Below are positions 9,769 through 18,031 of a stretch of DNA of 64,000 bases, piece after piece (position 1 is the first letter of the stretch; each line of letters starts with the position of its first letter). This stretch comes from Brevundimonas subvibrioides ATCC 15264 (GTDB lineage Bacteria > Pseudomonadota > Alphaproteobacteria > Caulobacterales > Caulobacteraceae): NCBI RefSeq assembly GCF_000144605.1, contig NC_014375.1, forward strand, positions 1,488,001-1,552,000, read 5' to 3'. Both the position numbers and the translations under genes were made by a program. The notes below the pieces were generated by a model. It saw nothing but the letters and a program-made list of their open reading frames with translations. It had not been told where the DNA came from and made no database searches.

Positions 9769-11148
9769 ATGGCTTCGGCCGCCGAACAACTCGCCGCCAA
9801 TATGAACATGGGCTCGTTTGCGAAAGCGACCGAGCTGCACAAGCGTCTGCTGTTCACGCTGGGCGCACTGCTGGTCTATCGCATCGGTACCTATGTGCCG
9901 ATCCCGGGGATCAACTCCGAAGCCTTCCTGCAGTTCTTCAACAATCCCGATGGCCAGCGCGGCATCCTGGACATGTTCAACATGTTCTCGGGTGGCGCGG
10001 TGGAGCGGATGGCCGTCTTCGCACTGAACGTGACGCCCTACATCTCGGCGTCGATCATCGTCCAGCTGATGGGCAGCGTGTATCCGCCGTGGGAGAAGCT
10101 GAAGAAGGAAGGCGGCGAAAGCGGGCGGAAGCAGCTCAACCAGTACACCCGCTACCTGACCGTGATCCTGGCTCTGGCGCAGTCGTTCGGCATCGCCGTC
10201 GGACTGAACGCCCAGCCCAATCTGGTCGACAGCCCCGGAATCTTCTTCCTCGCCACGACGGTCGTCTCGCTGACCGGCGGCACCATGTTCCTGATGTGGC
10301 TGGGCGAGCAGGTGACGGCGCGCGGCGTCGGCAACGGCATCTCGCTGATCATCTTCGCCGGGATCGTCGCGGTCCTGCCGGGCACGATCGGTCGCCTGCT
10401 GGGTCTGGCCGAGCAAGGCCAGATCTCGGCCTTCGCCCTGCTGTTCATCGTGGTGATGGTGGTGGCCGTGGTCGTGTTCATCGTCTTCATGGAGCGGGCC
10501 CAGCGTCGTCTGCTGATCCAGTATCCCAAGCGCCAGGAAGGCAACCGGATGGCGGGGGGCGAGCGTTCGTTCCTGCCGCTGAAGGTCAACACCGCCGGCG
10601 TCATTCCGCCGATCTTCGCATCGTCCCTGCTGCTGCTGCCGTCGACCGTCGCCAACTTCGCCGCGACCGCCAACCTGCCGGCGTGGCTGGCCTGGCTGCC
10701 GACCGTGGCGGCCCAGCTGACGCACGGCCAGCCGCTGTTCATGGTGCTGTATGCGCTGCTGATCGTGTTCTTCTGCTTCTTCTACACCTCGATCACCTTC
10801 AACCCCGAGGACACGGCCGAGAACCTGCGCAAATACGGCGGCTTCCTGCCGGGCATCCGTCCGGGCAAGCGGACGGCGGAATATCTGGACTATGTCCTGA
10901 CCCGCCTGACCGTGATCGGTGCCGCCTACATCACCGCGGTCTGCCTGTTGCCCGAGATCGTGTCCGCCAACTTCGGACAAGGTCTGTACTTCGGCGGCAC
11001 CTCGGTCCTGATCGTGGTCTCGGTGACGATGGACACGGTGGCGCAGATCCAGTCGCAGTTGCTGGCGCACCAGTACGAGGGCCTCATCAAGAAGGCCAAG
11101 CTGCGCGGCCGCGGCGGTCGCGGCGCACCTGCGCCGGTCCGACGCTAA
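9769..11148 (+). CDS. secY: Protein translocase subunit SecY
   Basis: 459 residues, the channel-forming subunit of the SecYEG translocon in the inner membrane. Ten hydrophobic segments are visible. PIPGINSEAF follows the first, and FNMFSGGAVERMAVFALNVTPYISASII contains the plug and TM2b elements. The cytosolic loop between TM8 and TM9 holds the conserved YGGFLPGIRPGKRTAEYLD. It lies in its usual place after rplO. An SD-like GGGGTAA lies 10 bases before ATG 9769. Confidence 0.99.
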   Translation: MASAAEQLAANMNMGSFAKATELHKRLLFTLGALLVYRIGTYVPIPGINSEAFLQFFNNPDGQRGILDMFNMFSGGAVERMAVFALNVTPYISASIIVQLMGSVYPPWEKLKKEGGESGRKQLNQYTRYLTVILALAQSFGIAVGLNAQPNLVDSPGIFFLATTVVSLTGGTMFLMWLGEQVTARGVGNGISLIIFAGIVAVLPGTIGRLLGLAEQGQISAFALLFIVVMVVAVVVFIVFMERAQRRLLIQYPKRQEGNRMAGGERSFLPLKVNTAGVIPPIFASSLLLLPSTVANFAATANLPAWLAWLPTVAAQLTHGQPLFMVLYALLIVFFCFFYTSITFNPEDTAENLRKYGGFLPGIRPGKRTAEYLDYVLTRLTVIGAAYITAVCLLPEIVSANFGQGLYFGGTSVLIVVSVTMDTVAQIQSQLLAHQYEGLIKKAKLRGRGGRGAPAPVRR

Positions 11149-11173
11149 GAACGCCCGGGGAGGGGCACCGAGC

Positions 11174-11740
11174 ATGAACCTGATCCTGTTCGGGCCCCCC
11201 GCGGCCGGCAAGGGTACGCAGGCCAAGCGGCTGGTCGAACAGCGCGGCATGGTCCAGCTGTCGACCGGCGACATGCTGCGCGAGGCGATCGCCTCGGGCT
11301 CGGACCTGGGTCAGCAGTGCAAGGAGATTATGTCGAAGGGCGGCCTGATCGCCGACGACATCGTCATCGCCCTGATCGAGGCGCGGCTGACGGAGGCCGA
11401 GGAGGCTGGCGGAGCCATCTTCGACGGCTTTCCCCGCACCATCGCCCAGGCCGAGGCCCTGGACGCCATGCTGGCCAAGCTGGACAAGAAGATCGACGCC
11501 GTGGTGCGTCTGAAGGTCGACGACGAGGCCTTGCTGGAGCGGGTCTCCAAGCGGTTCGCCGATCAAGGCCGGCCGGACGACAATCCCGAAAGCTTCAAGG
11601 TCCGGCTGGACGCCTACAACCGCAACACCGCGCCGCTGTTGCCGTACTACAGCGACAAGGGTCTGCTGACCGAGGTGGATGGCATGGGTTCGATCGAGAC
11701 CGTGGCCACGGCCATCTCCGGGGCCCTGGCCCGCGCCTGA
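11174..11740 (+). CDS. adk: Adenylate kinase, short form
   Basis: 188 residues. Converts ATP + AMP to 2 ADP in the cytosol. P-loop GPPAAGKGT at residues 7-15, the AMP-binding QLSTGDMLR, and FDGFPRTIAQA. The LID region is the short type: RFADQGRPDDNPESFKVRLD without an inserted zinc-finger LID, matching the 188-residue class found in Alphaproteobacteria. GGGAGGGG lies about 10 bases before the ATG. Part of the secY-adk-rpsM arrangement common in this class. Confidence 0.98.
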   Translation: MNLILFGPPAAGKGTQAKRLVEQRGMVQLSTGDMLREAIASGSDLGQQCKEIMSKGGLIADDIVIALIEARLTEAEEAGGAIFDGFPRTIAQAEALDAMLAKLDKKIDAVVRLKVDDEALLERVSKRFADQGRPDDNPESFKVRLDAYNRNTAPLLPYYSDKGLLTEVDGMGSIETVATAISGALARA

Positions 11741-11869
11741 GCCCACGCCGGATGAACGGGACGTGAGCCCCGTCGTCAGGCGTCGTCGCTGCGGGTCTGC
11801 TATGGATCGTTCCGACGGGACGGCGCGTTTGCCCGTCCCAGCCTGGCGGCAATCGCCGCGACCGGAGCC

Positions 11870-12592
11870 ATGATCATTCCCGCCACGCCCAAATCCGCAA
11901 GACGCTGGCGTCAGGGCGGCATCGTCCTGGGCGTCGTCGCCCTGCATGCCGGGCTATTCGCGCTGAGCGGCCTGGGCCACGTGCCGCCGCCGGTCGTGAT
12001 CCAGACGCCGATCAATGTGCAGCTGGTCGAACTGACCCCACCCCCGCCCCCTCCGCCGCCGCCGGAGCCGCCCGCACCCGATGCCGGGGGTGGCGCGCCC
12101 GCGGCACCGTCGGTCGTGCGGGTGACGCCCCGTCCCGTGCCGCAGCCAGAACTTCCCGCCCCGCCCAGGCCCGCCCCTGCGCCGGCCCTGATCGTCGGCG
12201 CCTCCGATCAGCCCGGGACGGTGCCGGGCTTCGGGCAGGGGGGACAGGGCAATGGCACGGGCGACGGCGAAGGGGAGGGCGACGGTCCCGGGTCGGGATC
12301 CGGACCCATCATCCTGCGCGGCGCGTCCAACGGGGAGATCCTGGGCATGGTGCCCCCCGAAGCCCGCCGCCGGCGGGTCGCGGGCCGGGCCTCGGTCAAC
12401 TGCGTGATCCGCCCGGACACGCGGCTGGAGGGCTGTCGCGTGGTGTCCGAGAGCCCGCAGGGGCTCGGGTTCGGCGATGCGGCGACGCGGGTGGCAGAGA
12501 CCTATTTCCGCTTCCGTCCGCCGACGACCGCCTCCGGGCGTTCGGTCGAGGGGTTTCGGGCGACCGTGGTGGTCCTGTTCGGTCGTCAGTAG
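11870..12592 (+). CDS. TonB-like energy transducer family protein
   Basis: 240 residues with TonB architecture. A short cytosolic N-terminus and one membrane anchor (about residues 17-35) are followed by a run of nine prolines near residue 50, a Pro/Ala- then Gly-rich periplasmic linker, and a C-terminal domain (about 150-240). That domain contains a TonB_C-like pattern: VNCVIRPDTRLEGCRVVSESPQGLGFGDAA and FRFRPPTTASGRSVEG. TonB proteins pass proton-motive energy to outer-membrane receptors. No exbB or exbD lies nearby, and its position between adk and rpsM is unusual. It could equally be a non-energising periplasmic protein with a TonB-type domain. Confidence 0.8.
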   Translation: MIIPATPKSARRWRQGGIVLGVVALHAGLFALSGLGHVPPPVVIQTPINVQLVELTPPPPPPPPPEPPAPDAGGGAPAAPSVVRVTPRPVPQPELPAPPRPAPAPALIVGASDQPGTVPGFGQGGQGNGTGDGEGEGDGPGSGSGPIILRGASNGEILGMVPPEARRRRVAGRASVNCVIRPDTRLEGCRVVSESPQGLGFGDAATRVAETYFRFRPPTTASGRSVEGFRATVVVLFGRQ

Positions 12593-12624
12593 GCGGCGAA
12601 TATCCTTCGTGTCTCGCTCAGGCG

Positions 12625-12652
12625 TTGACGCAATCTGAATCGCCTGTATAAG
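12625..12652 (+). promoter_or_regulatory. Sigma70-type promoter for the rpsM-rpsK-rpoA-rplQ group
   Basis: TTGACG (12625-12630) and TATAAG (12647-12652) are separated by 16 bases, close to the housekeeping consensus. It lies just after the TonB-like gene and about 90 bases before rpsM, so the alpha genes can be transcribed independently of the upstream operon. Confidence 0.7.
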
Positions 12653-12675
12653 GCGCGCTTCCCGCGAAGGGCGCC

Positions 12676-12702
12676 ACGCTCCTGGTCTGTTGACCGGAGC
12701 GT
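12676..12702 (+). terminator. Hairpin in the rpsM leader (attenuator or terminator candidate)
   Basis: ACGCTCC (12676-12682) pairs with GGAGCGT (12696-12702), and GGTC (12684-12687) with GACC (12692-12695), with a bulged T and a TGTT loop. TTGTTG follows. It lies downstream of the promoter at 12625-12652, so it would be in the rpsM leader RNA, but it could also stop transcription coming from adk. Confidence 0.5.
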
Positions 12703-12738
12703 TTGTTGCGTCCGGTTTGCGCGTACTTGGAGATCTTC

Positions 12739-13107
12739 GTGGCCCGTATCGCTGGCGTCAATATTCCGACCAACAAGCGCGTCGAAATCGCGCTTCAGTA
12801 TATCCATGGCATCGGCCCGGCCGCCGCCAAGGACATCGTGGGCAAGGTGGGCATCGAGGCCTCGCGCCGCGTGAACCAGCTGACCGACGCCGAAGTCCTG
12901 CAGATCCGCGAGACGATCGACAAGGACCACACCGTCGAGGGCGACCTGCGCCGCGAGACGTCGATGAACATCAAGCGTCTGATGGACCTGGCCTGCTACC
13001 GCGGCCTGCGTCACCGCAAGGGCCTGCCGGTCCGCGGTCAGCGCACCCACACCAACGCCCGCACCCGCAAGGGTCCCGCCAAGCCGATCGCCGGCAAGAA
13101 GAAGTAA
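12739..13107 (+). CDS. rpsM: 30S ribosomal protein S13
   Basis: 122 residues starting at a GTG codon, giving [15 protein letters not shown], the exact family N-terminus. The in-frame ATG-like start further upstream would add a non-conserved segment. A good ribosome-binding site (GGAGA, 12729-12733) sits 5 bases before the GTG and decides the start. S13 contacts the P-site tRNA and forms subunit bridges. The conserved C-terminal [15 protein letters not shown] is present. First gene of the alpha group. Confidence 0.97.
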   Translation: MARIAGVNIPTNKRVEIALQYIHGIGPAAAKDIVGKVGIEASRRVNQLTDAEVLQIRETIDKDHTVEGDLRRETSMNIKRLMDLACYRGLRHRKGLPVRGQRTHTNARTRKGPAKPIAGKKK

Positions 13108-13116
13108 GACAGACAC

Positions 13117-13506
13117 ATGGCCAAGGAACCGGGTCGCGTAAAGAAGCGCGAGCGCAAGAACATCACCTCGGGCGTCGCCCACGTGAATGCGTCTTTCAAC
13201 AACACCATGATCACGATCACCGATGCCCAGGGCAACGCGATCTCGTGGTCGTCCGCCGGACACATGGGCTTCAAGGGTTCGCGCAAGTCGACGCCCTACG
13301 CCGCCCAGATGGCCGCCGAAGACGCGGGCAAGAAGGCCCAGGAACACGGCGTCAAGACGCTGGAAGTCAACGTCTCGGGTCCCGGTTCCGGCCGTGAGTC
13401 GGCCCTGCGCGCCCTGCAGTCGGTCGGCCTGACCATCACGACCATCCGCGACGTCACGCCGATGCCGCACAACGGCTGCCGTCCGCCCAAGCGCCGTCGC
13501 GTCTAA
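13117..13506 (+). CDS. rpsK: 30S ribosomal protein S11
   Basis: 129 residues, the family standard. S11 lies in the platform of the 30S subunit next to the mRNA exit. The motif [19 protein letters not shown] (about residues 25-43) and the C-terminal [16 protein letters not shown] are diagnostic. It is nine bases downstream of rpsM; an 89-base gap to rpoA follows. Confidence 0.98.
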   Translation: MAKEPGRVKKRERKNITSGVAHVNASFNNTMITITDAQGNAISWSSAGHMGFKGSRKSTPYAAQMAAEDAGKKAQEHGVKTLEVNVSGPGSGRESALRALQSVGLTITTIRDVTPMPHNGCRPPKRRRV

Positions 13507-13595
13507 GCTACCCCGCCGCCGACCCTATTTCTCCGCCGGACCCGCCTCCCTGACGAGGTGAGAGGGTCCGGCGATACTCGTTTCGAGGGACACCT

Positions 13596-14615
13596 ATGAT
13601 CGAACGTAACTGGCAAGAGCTGATCCGTCCCGAGAAGCCGCAGATCGAGCTGGGCTCCGACGCCCAACGCAAGGCCCGCCTGGTGGCCGAGCCTCTCGAG
13701 CGCGGTTTCGGTGTGACGCTCGGCAACGCCCTGCGGCGCGTGCTGCTGTCGTCGCTGCAAGGCGCGGCCGTGACCGCGATCCAGATCGACGGCGTCGTGC
13801 ACGAATTCTCGTCGCTGGAAGGCGTCCGTGAAGACGTCGTCGACATCGTCCTGAACATCAAGCAACTGGCGCTGCGCATGCACGCCGAGGGCCCCAAGCG
13901 CATGACCCTGCGCGCCACCGGCCCCGGGCCCGTGACCGCCGGTCAGATCGAGGTCCCTTCGGACATCGAGGTGCTGAACCCGAACCACGTCATCTGCACC
14001 CTGGATGACGGCGCTTCGATCCGCATGGAACTGACCGTCCAGAACGGCAAGGGCTATGTCGCCTCGGAGTTCAACCGTCCGGAAGACGCCCCGATCGGCC
14101 TGATCGCCGTCGACGCCCTGTACTCGCCGGTCAAGCGCGTCGCCTATCGCGTCGAGCCGACCCGTCAGGGCCAGTCGCTGGACTATGACAAGCTGGTGCT
14201 GGAAGTCGAAACCAACGGTGCCGTGTCGCCCGTGGACGCCGTGGCCTATGCCTCGCGCATCCTTCAGGACCAGCTGCAGATCTTCATCACCTTCGACGAG
14301 CCGAAGAAGGCCGTGGAACAGGTGGACGGCAAGCCCGACCTGCCGTTCAACCCGGCTCTGCTGAAGAAGGTCGACGAACTGGAACTGTCGGTCCGTTCGG
14401 CCAACTGCCTGAAGAACGACAACATCGTCTACATCGGCGACCTGATCCAGAAGACCGAGGGCGAGATGCTTCGCACCCCGAACTTCGGCCGCAAGTCGCT
14501 GAACGAGATCAAGGAAGTGCTGACCTCCATGGGTCTGTCGCTCGGCATGGATGTGCCGAACTGGCCCCCGGAAAACATCGAAGACCTGGCCAAGAAGTTC
14601 GACGACCAGATCTAG
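13596..14615 (+). CDS. rpoA: DNA-directed RNA polymerase subunit alpha
   Basis: 339 residues. The N-terminal domain (about 1-235) dimerises and nucleates polymerase assembly, with the signature [20 protein letters not shown] near residue 40. A linker leads to the C-terminal domain (about 260-330), with [12 protein letters not shown] and [12 protein letters not shown], which binds UP elements and activators. It sits between rpsK and rplQ, the usual alpha-operon order. Confidence 0.99.
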   Translation: MIERNWQELIRPEKPQIELGSDAQRKARLVAEPLERGFGVTLGNALRRVLLSSLQGAAVTAIQIDGVVHEFSSLEGVREDVVDIVLNIKQLALRMHAEGPKRMTLRATGPGPVTAGQIEVPSDIEVLNPNHVICTLDDGASIRMELTVQNGKGYVASEFNRPEDAPIGLIAVDALYSPVKRVAYRVEPTRQGQSLDYDKLVLEVETNGAVSPVDAVAYASRILQDQLQIFITFDEPKKAVEQVDGKPDLPFNPALLKKVDELELSVRSANCLKNDNIVYIGDLIQKTEGEMLRTPNFGRKSLNEIKEVLTSMGLSLGMDVPNWPPENIEDLAKKFDDQI

Positions 14616-14720
14616 TTTCAACCCTCCGCCCGGACCGCCTGTTGGTCTCTGGAGCGGTTAGAATAATGCGGTCACGGGTCCCGGAAGCGGGAAACCAGGG
14701 CCGGAGTAGGAGAGACCCCG

Positions 14721-15137
14721 ATGCGCCACGGCGCCGCCCACCGCAAACTCGGCCGCACGGCCAGCCACCGCACTGCCATGTTCGCGAACATGGCCGCGTC
14801 GCTGATCAAGCACGAACAGATCACCACGACCCTGCCCAAGGCCAAGGAGCTCCGCCCCTTCGTCGAAAAGCTGGTCACCCTGGGCAAGAAGGGCGATCTG
14901 CACGCCCGTCGCCAGGCCATCAGCCACGTCCGTGACGTGACCCAGGTCGGCAAGCTGTTCGAAACGATCGGCCCGCGCTATGCCGACCGTCAGGGTGGCT
15001 ACATCCGCATCATGAAGGCCGGATATCGCCACGGCGACAACGCCCCGATGGCCGTGATCGAGTTCGTCGACCGCGACACCTCGGCCAAGGGCCAGGACTC
15101 GGGCCCGGTCGCCGTCTACGAAGGCGACGACGAATAG
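14721..15137 (+). CDS. rplQ: 50S ribosomal protein L17
   Basis: 138 residues. L17 lies near the tunnel exit on the back of the large subunit. The N-terminal [17 protein letters not shown] and the [30 protein letters not shown] region are typical. It closes the ribosomal supercluster and is followed 27 bases later by a strong terminator. A GTAGGAG sequence 8 bases before the ATG is a good ribosome-binding site. Confidence 0.98.
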   Translation: MRHGAAHRKLGRTASHRTAMFANMAASLIKHEQITTTLPKAKELRPFVEKLVTLGKKGDLHARRQAISHVRDVTQVGKLFETIGPRYADRQGGYIRIMKAGYRHGDNAPMAVIEFVDRDTSAKGQDSGPVAVYEGDDE

Positions 15138-15163
15138 GCTTCGTCTCACAGACGGATTTGAAG

Positions 15164-15195
15164 GGGCGATCCGGGTGACCGGGTCGCCCTTTTTC
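15164..15195 (+). terminator. Rho-independent terminator after rplQ
   Basis: GGGCGATCCGG (15164-15174) pairs with CCGGGTCGCCC (15179-15189), an 11-bp stem with one G-U pair and a GTGA tetraloop, followed directly by TTTTTC. This is the strongest intrinsic terminator in the window and marks the end of the alpha operon. Confidence 0.92.
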
Positions 15196-15225
15196 TTTGG
15201 CCGGGGGTGGGGCAGGGTGCCGGCG

Positions 15226-15687
15226 ATGCAGATCCAGATCGCTCCCTATCGCCCGGACCACGCCGCCGCGTGGGTGGCTCTGAACGAATACTGGATCCTG
15301 GCCGGCGGCTACGCCCTCGAAGCCAAGGACCGGCTGGTGCTGGACGATCCGGACGGGGCGATCCTTTCCAAAGGCGGGGCCATCTTCATGGCCGAGCGCG
15401 ACGGCGAGGCGGTCGGCTGCTGCTCTCTGATGGCCATGCCGGACGGGGGCTATGAGGTCGGCAAGATGGCGGTGGCGGCCGGGGCGCAGGGGCTCGGGCT
15501 GGGGCGGAGACTGCTCGACGCCTGCGAGGGCCACGCCCGGACCGCCGGATCGCCCCGCCTGTATCTGGAGACCAATGCGGCCCAGACCCATGCCATCGCC
15601 CTGTATCGCCGGTTCGGCTTCGTCGATCTTCCGCCGCAGCCCACGCCCTATGCCCGGTGCAACGTCTGGATGGAGAAGCGCCTGTGA
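15226..15687 (+). CDS. GNAT-family N-acetyltransferase
   Basis: 153 residues with one GNAT domain, which transfers an acetyl group from acetyl-CoA to an amine. The acetyl-CoA-binding motif appears as VAAGAQGLGLGRRLLDA (about residues 83-99), preceded by the beta-4 strand YEVGKMAV and followed by LYLETN and AIALYRRFGFV. The substrate cannot be told from sequence. ATG 15226 was preferred because the longer frame would begin inside the rplQ terminator. The stop overlaps the start of the next gene (GTGA). Confidence 0.88.
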   Translation: MQIQIAPYRPDHAAAWVALNEYWILAGGYALEAKDRLVLDDPDGAILSKGGAIFMAERDGEAVGCCSLMAMPDGGYEVGKMAVAAGAQGLGLGRRLLDACEGHARTAGSPRLYLETNAAQTHAIALYRRFGFVDLPPQPTPYARCNVWMEKRL

Positions 15688-16337
15688 GCGACCTGATCCT
15701 GTATAGCCACCCGTTCTCCTCCTACTGCCAGAAGGCGATCGTGGCCTTCTACGAGAAGGCCCTGCCGTTCACCCAGCGGATGCTGGAGGACGAGGGGGCG
15801 ATGGGTGAGCTGAAGGCGGCCTGGCCGTTCGGGCAGTTTCCGGTGCTGAAGGACGGCGCACGCCACTTCGCGGAGACGTCCATCATCATCGAGCGGCTGG
15901 ACCAGATATCGCCCGATATCCCGATGATCCCGACCGATCCGGACCTGGCACTGGAGACACGGTTCATGGACCGGGTGTTCGACAACCACGTCCAGGCCCA
16001 CCAGCAGCGGATCATCTATAACGCCCTCCGTCCCGAGGCGGACCGCGATCCGCTGATCGCGACCGAGGCGAAGGCCAGGCTGGAGACAGCCTATGCCTGG
16101 CTGGACGGGGTGATGTCGGGCCGGACCTGGGCGGCGGGCGAGGTCTTCACCCTGGCTGATTGCGGGGCCGCGCCGGGCTTGCTGTATGCCCACTGGACCC
16201 ATCCGATCCCGAAGGATCTGACCCACCTGTGGGCCTATCGCCGTCGCCTGCTGGCCCGTCCGAGCTATGCGAGGGCGCTGGACGAGGCGCGGCCGTACCG
16301 GAACTATTTCCCGCTGGGCGCCCCGGACGAGGACTGA
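15684..16337 (+). CDS. Glutathione S-transferase family protein
   Basis: 217 residues from the GTG at 15684, which overlaps the previous stop and gives an N-terminus typical of GST folds (DLILYSHPFSSYCQKAI). The thioredoxin-like domain holds the conserved cis-proline and glutathione-binding segment FGQFPVLKDG...FAETSIIIERL; the all-helical C-terminal domain contains GEVFTLADCGAAPGL. The class and substrate are not clear. It is likely cotranscribed with the GNAT gene. A longer in-frame start at 15657 is possible but overlaps GNAT. Confidence 0.87.
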   Translation: MSDLILYSHPFSSYCQKAIVAFYEKALPFTQRMLEDEGAMGELKAAWPFGQFPVLKDGARHFAETSIIIERLDQISPDIPMIPTDPDLALETRFMDRVFDNHVQAHQQRIIYNALRPEADRDPLIATEAKARLETAYAWLDGVMSGRTWAAGEVFTLADCGAAPGLLYAHWTHPIPKDLTHLWAYRRRLLARPSYARALDEARPYRNYFPLGAPDED

Positions 16338-16353
16338 GGGTCGGGTCGACCGG

Positions 16354-17157
16354 TCAGTCCGGGGCCACGAAACCGTCGTCGACGCACGCGAGACTGCCGG
16401 ACGGGTAGGTGTCCTGCCGGGACCAGCGGGTCCGCAGCCGGCGGTCGGCGTAGGCGCGCTGGACGCGGGTGTCGACAAAGGGCGCGATGTCGACCTCGCC
16501 GAGGCAGCTCCGCATCATGCTTTCCTCGACCACGATGTAGGCGATGGTGGCCTCGCGGGGATCCTCTGTTTTCCACGTCTCCACACTGCCGGTCTGGTGG
16601 CGGCCACGAACGCCGTCATTGAACTCGGCGTCGGTGCGGTACGAGAGCCATCCGAGCGAGATGTCGTTGCGGGCCGCGAAGGCCATCTGGCGGTCGTGCA
16701 GGGCCCGGAAGTCGAAGGTGACGGCGCGTTCTGCTGCCAGGGCTTCCATCCGGGCCAGCATGTGCCCGTCTATGCTGCCGTGCAGGATGACCCAGGCCCC
16801 CGGCTCCACCACGATCCGCCGCGCCACCGGAAGGAAGTAGTTGGCGCAGGACGAGTGGCAGTCGCGGCGGACGATCATTTCCGCGCGGAGCGGCTGGAGC
16901 ATCTCGGCAATCGAAAGCGCGCTCGAGACATCGCCACCTTGCGAGCTCAGGATAACCCGCCGCGCCGAGAGGGGGGCGTGCTGCTGGACGCAGGCCAGCA
17001 TGGCGGCGTTGGTGGAGCCCCGAAGGGTCAGATCTCCATCCGCGGAGACCTCGCAGCGGGGGACGAGGCCGAGATCGACCCGGCCCGGCAGCGCCGCGCA
17101 GCCTGCGGCCAGGCTGCCGAGCACCATCAGGCAGAGCAGCGCCCAGGCCTTGCCCAT
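16354..17157 (-). CDS. Lipoprotein with ClpP/crotonase-like fold
   Basis: 267 residues, beginning with a lipoprotein signal (LMVLGSLAAGC, Cys about residue 20). The central part resembles ClpP-type serine hydrolases: VILSSQGGDVSSALSIAEML (oxyanion-hole glycines), then RDCHSSCANYFLPVARRIVVEPGAWVILHGSI, where the SSCA serine falls where ClpP-fold enzymes carry the nucleophile. A histidine in ILHGS could complete the site. This suggests a periplasmic membrane-anchored peptidase or an inactive homologue; no substrate can be assigned. It lies 4 bases downstream of the ABC permease gene on the same strand, so it is probably the last gene of that operon. Confidence 0.7.
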   Translation of the reverse strand: MGKAWALLCLMVLGSLAAGCAALPGRVDLGLVPRCEVSADGDLTLRGSTNAAMLACVQQHAPLSARRVILSSQGGDVSSALSIAEMLQPLRAEMIVRRDCHSSCANYFLPVARRIVVEPGAWVILHGSIDGHMLARMEALAAERAVTFDFRALHDRQMAFAARNDISLGWLSYRTDAEFNDGVRGRHQTGSVETWKTEDPREATIAYIVVEESMMRSCLGEVDIAPFVDTRVQRAYADRRLRTRWSRQDTYPSGSLACVDDGFVAPD

Positions 17158-17161
17158 CGTC

Positions 17162-18031
17162 CTATTCCTTCGACAGGTCCTGACGGCTGAACAACGCGAT
17201 GGCGGCGGCGAGGGGGGCGAGGGTCCACAGGGCGAGGCTGACGACGGCCTTAAGGGTGAGACCGTCGGCCAGTCCGGGCGCGCCGCCGATCGCGGCCTTC
17301 AGGGTGTCATAGGCGAGGCCGGGCAAGAGCAGCTGCGACTGCCAGGCCGTCGGCTCCCAGCCCAGCAGACCGAGCCCGGGCCCGCCCAGCAGCGACTGCG
17401 CGAAACCGACGACCACGGGCACGAACAGGGTGGCCAGCATGGACCGCGTCAGAATGGCCGCCAGCAGGGCGATCATCGCGTACTGGACGATCCGGACCCA
17501 GGCCAGAAGGACCAAGAGGCCGAATTGCCCGGCCTTGAAGCCTTCGGCGTCGAATGTCAGCGACCGGCCATAGATCACGGCCTCGGTGACGCTGAAGAGC
17601 AGGCCGGCGATCAGGAACGTCGCCATGGTCGCCAGGGCCGTAAGCTTGAACACCGCGAGCTTGCCCAGCAGCAGGTTGACCCGGCTGTTGCGGGCGCTGG
17701 TCAGTCGCCAGGTCTCCCAGCGGTAGTCCCCGGCATAGAGGGTGGCCGCCCCGATCAGCATGAAGACGAGGATCGCGCCATTGGCGATGGCCCCGACCCC
17801 GATCCCAAATCCGTCCATCAGGTTCACGGGAGCCGCGGTGAGCAGGTCGGCAGGCAGACCGGTGGCGCCGGCGAGTTCGGCCGCCTTGCCCTTGTTGACC
17901 AAGTGGAAGATCGCGCCGCCCGCGATGAACAGCAGCGGGACGAAGAAGACGCTCCAGAACACCGCCATGCGGTTGCGGACGAGCCGGTAGGCCTCCGAGC
18001 GCACGGCGTCGGGCAGCAGGGTCACGCTCAT
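17162..18031 (-). CDS. ABC-2 type transporter permease
   Basis: 289 residues with about six hydrophobic segments: VFFVPLLFIAGGAIFHLV, NGAILVFMLIGAATLY, ALATMATFLIAGLLFSV, LLVLLAWVRIVQYAMIALLAA, LFVPVVVGFAQSLL and SLALWTLAPLAAAIALF. The long loop between segments 1 and 2 is typical of ABC-2/NatB-like permeases. The start overlaps the stop of the ATPase gene by 4 bases (ATGA), which strongly pairs the two as one exporter. The substrate is unknown. Confidence 0.85.
   Translation of the reverse strand: MSVTLLPDAVRSEAYRLVRNRMAVFWSVFFVPLLFIAGGAIFHLVNKGKAAELAGATGLPADLLTAAPVNLMDGFGIGVGAIANGAILVFMLIGAATLYAGDYRWETWRLTSARNSRVNLLLGKLAVFKLTALATMATFLIAGLLFSVTEAVIYGRSLTFDAEGFKAGQFGLLVLLAWVRIVQYAMIALLAAILTRSMLATLFVPVVVGFAQSLLGGPGLGLLGWEPTAWQSQLLLPGLAYDTLKAAIGGAPGLADGLTLKAVVSLALWTLAPLAAAIALFSRQDLSKE

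Noticed and set aside
9685..11274. 529-codon minus-strand frame opposite secY
   Set aside because: Antisense shadow of secY; Arg/His/Gln-rich translation without motifs.
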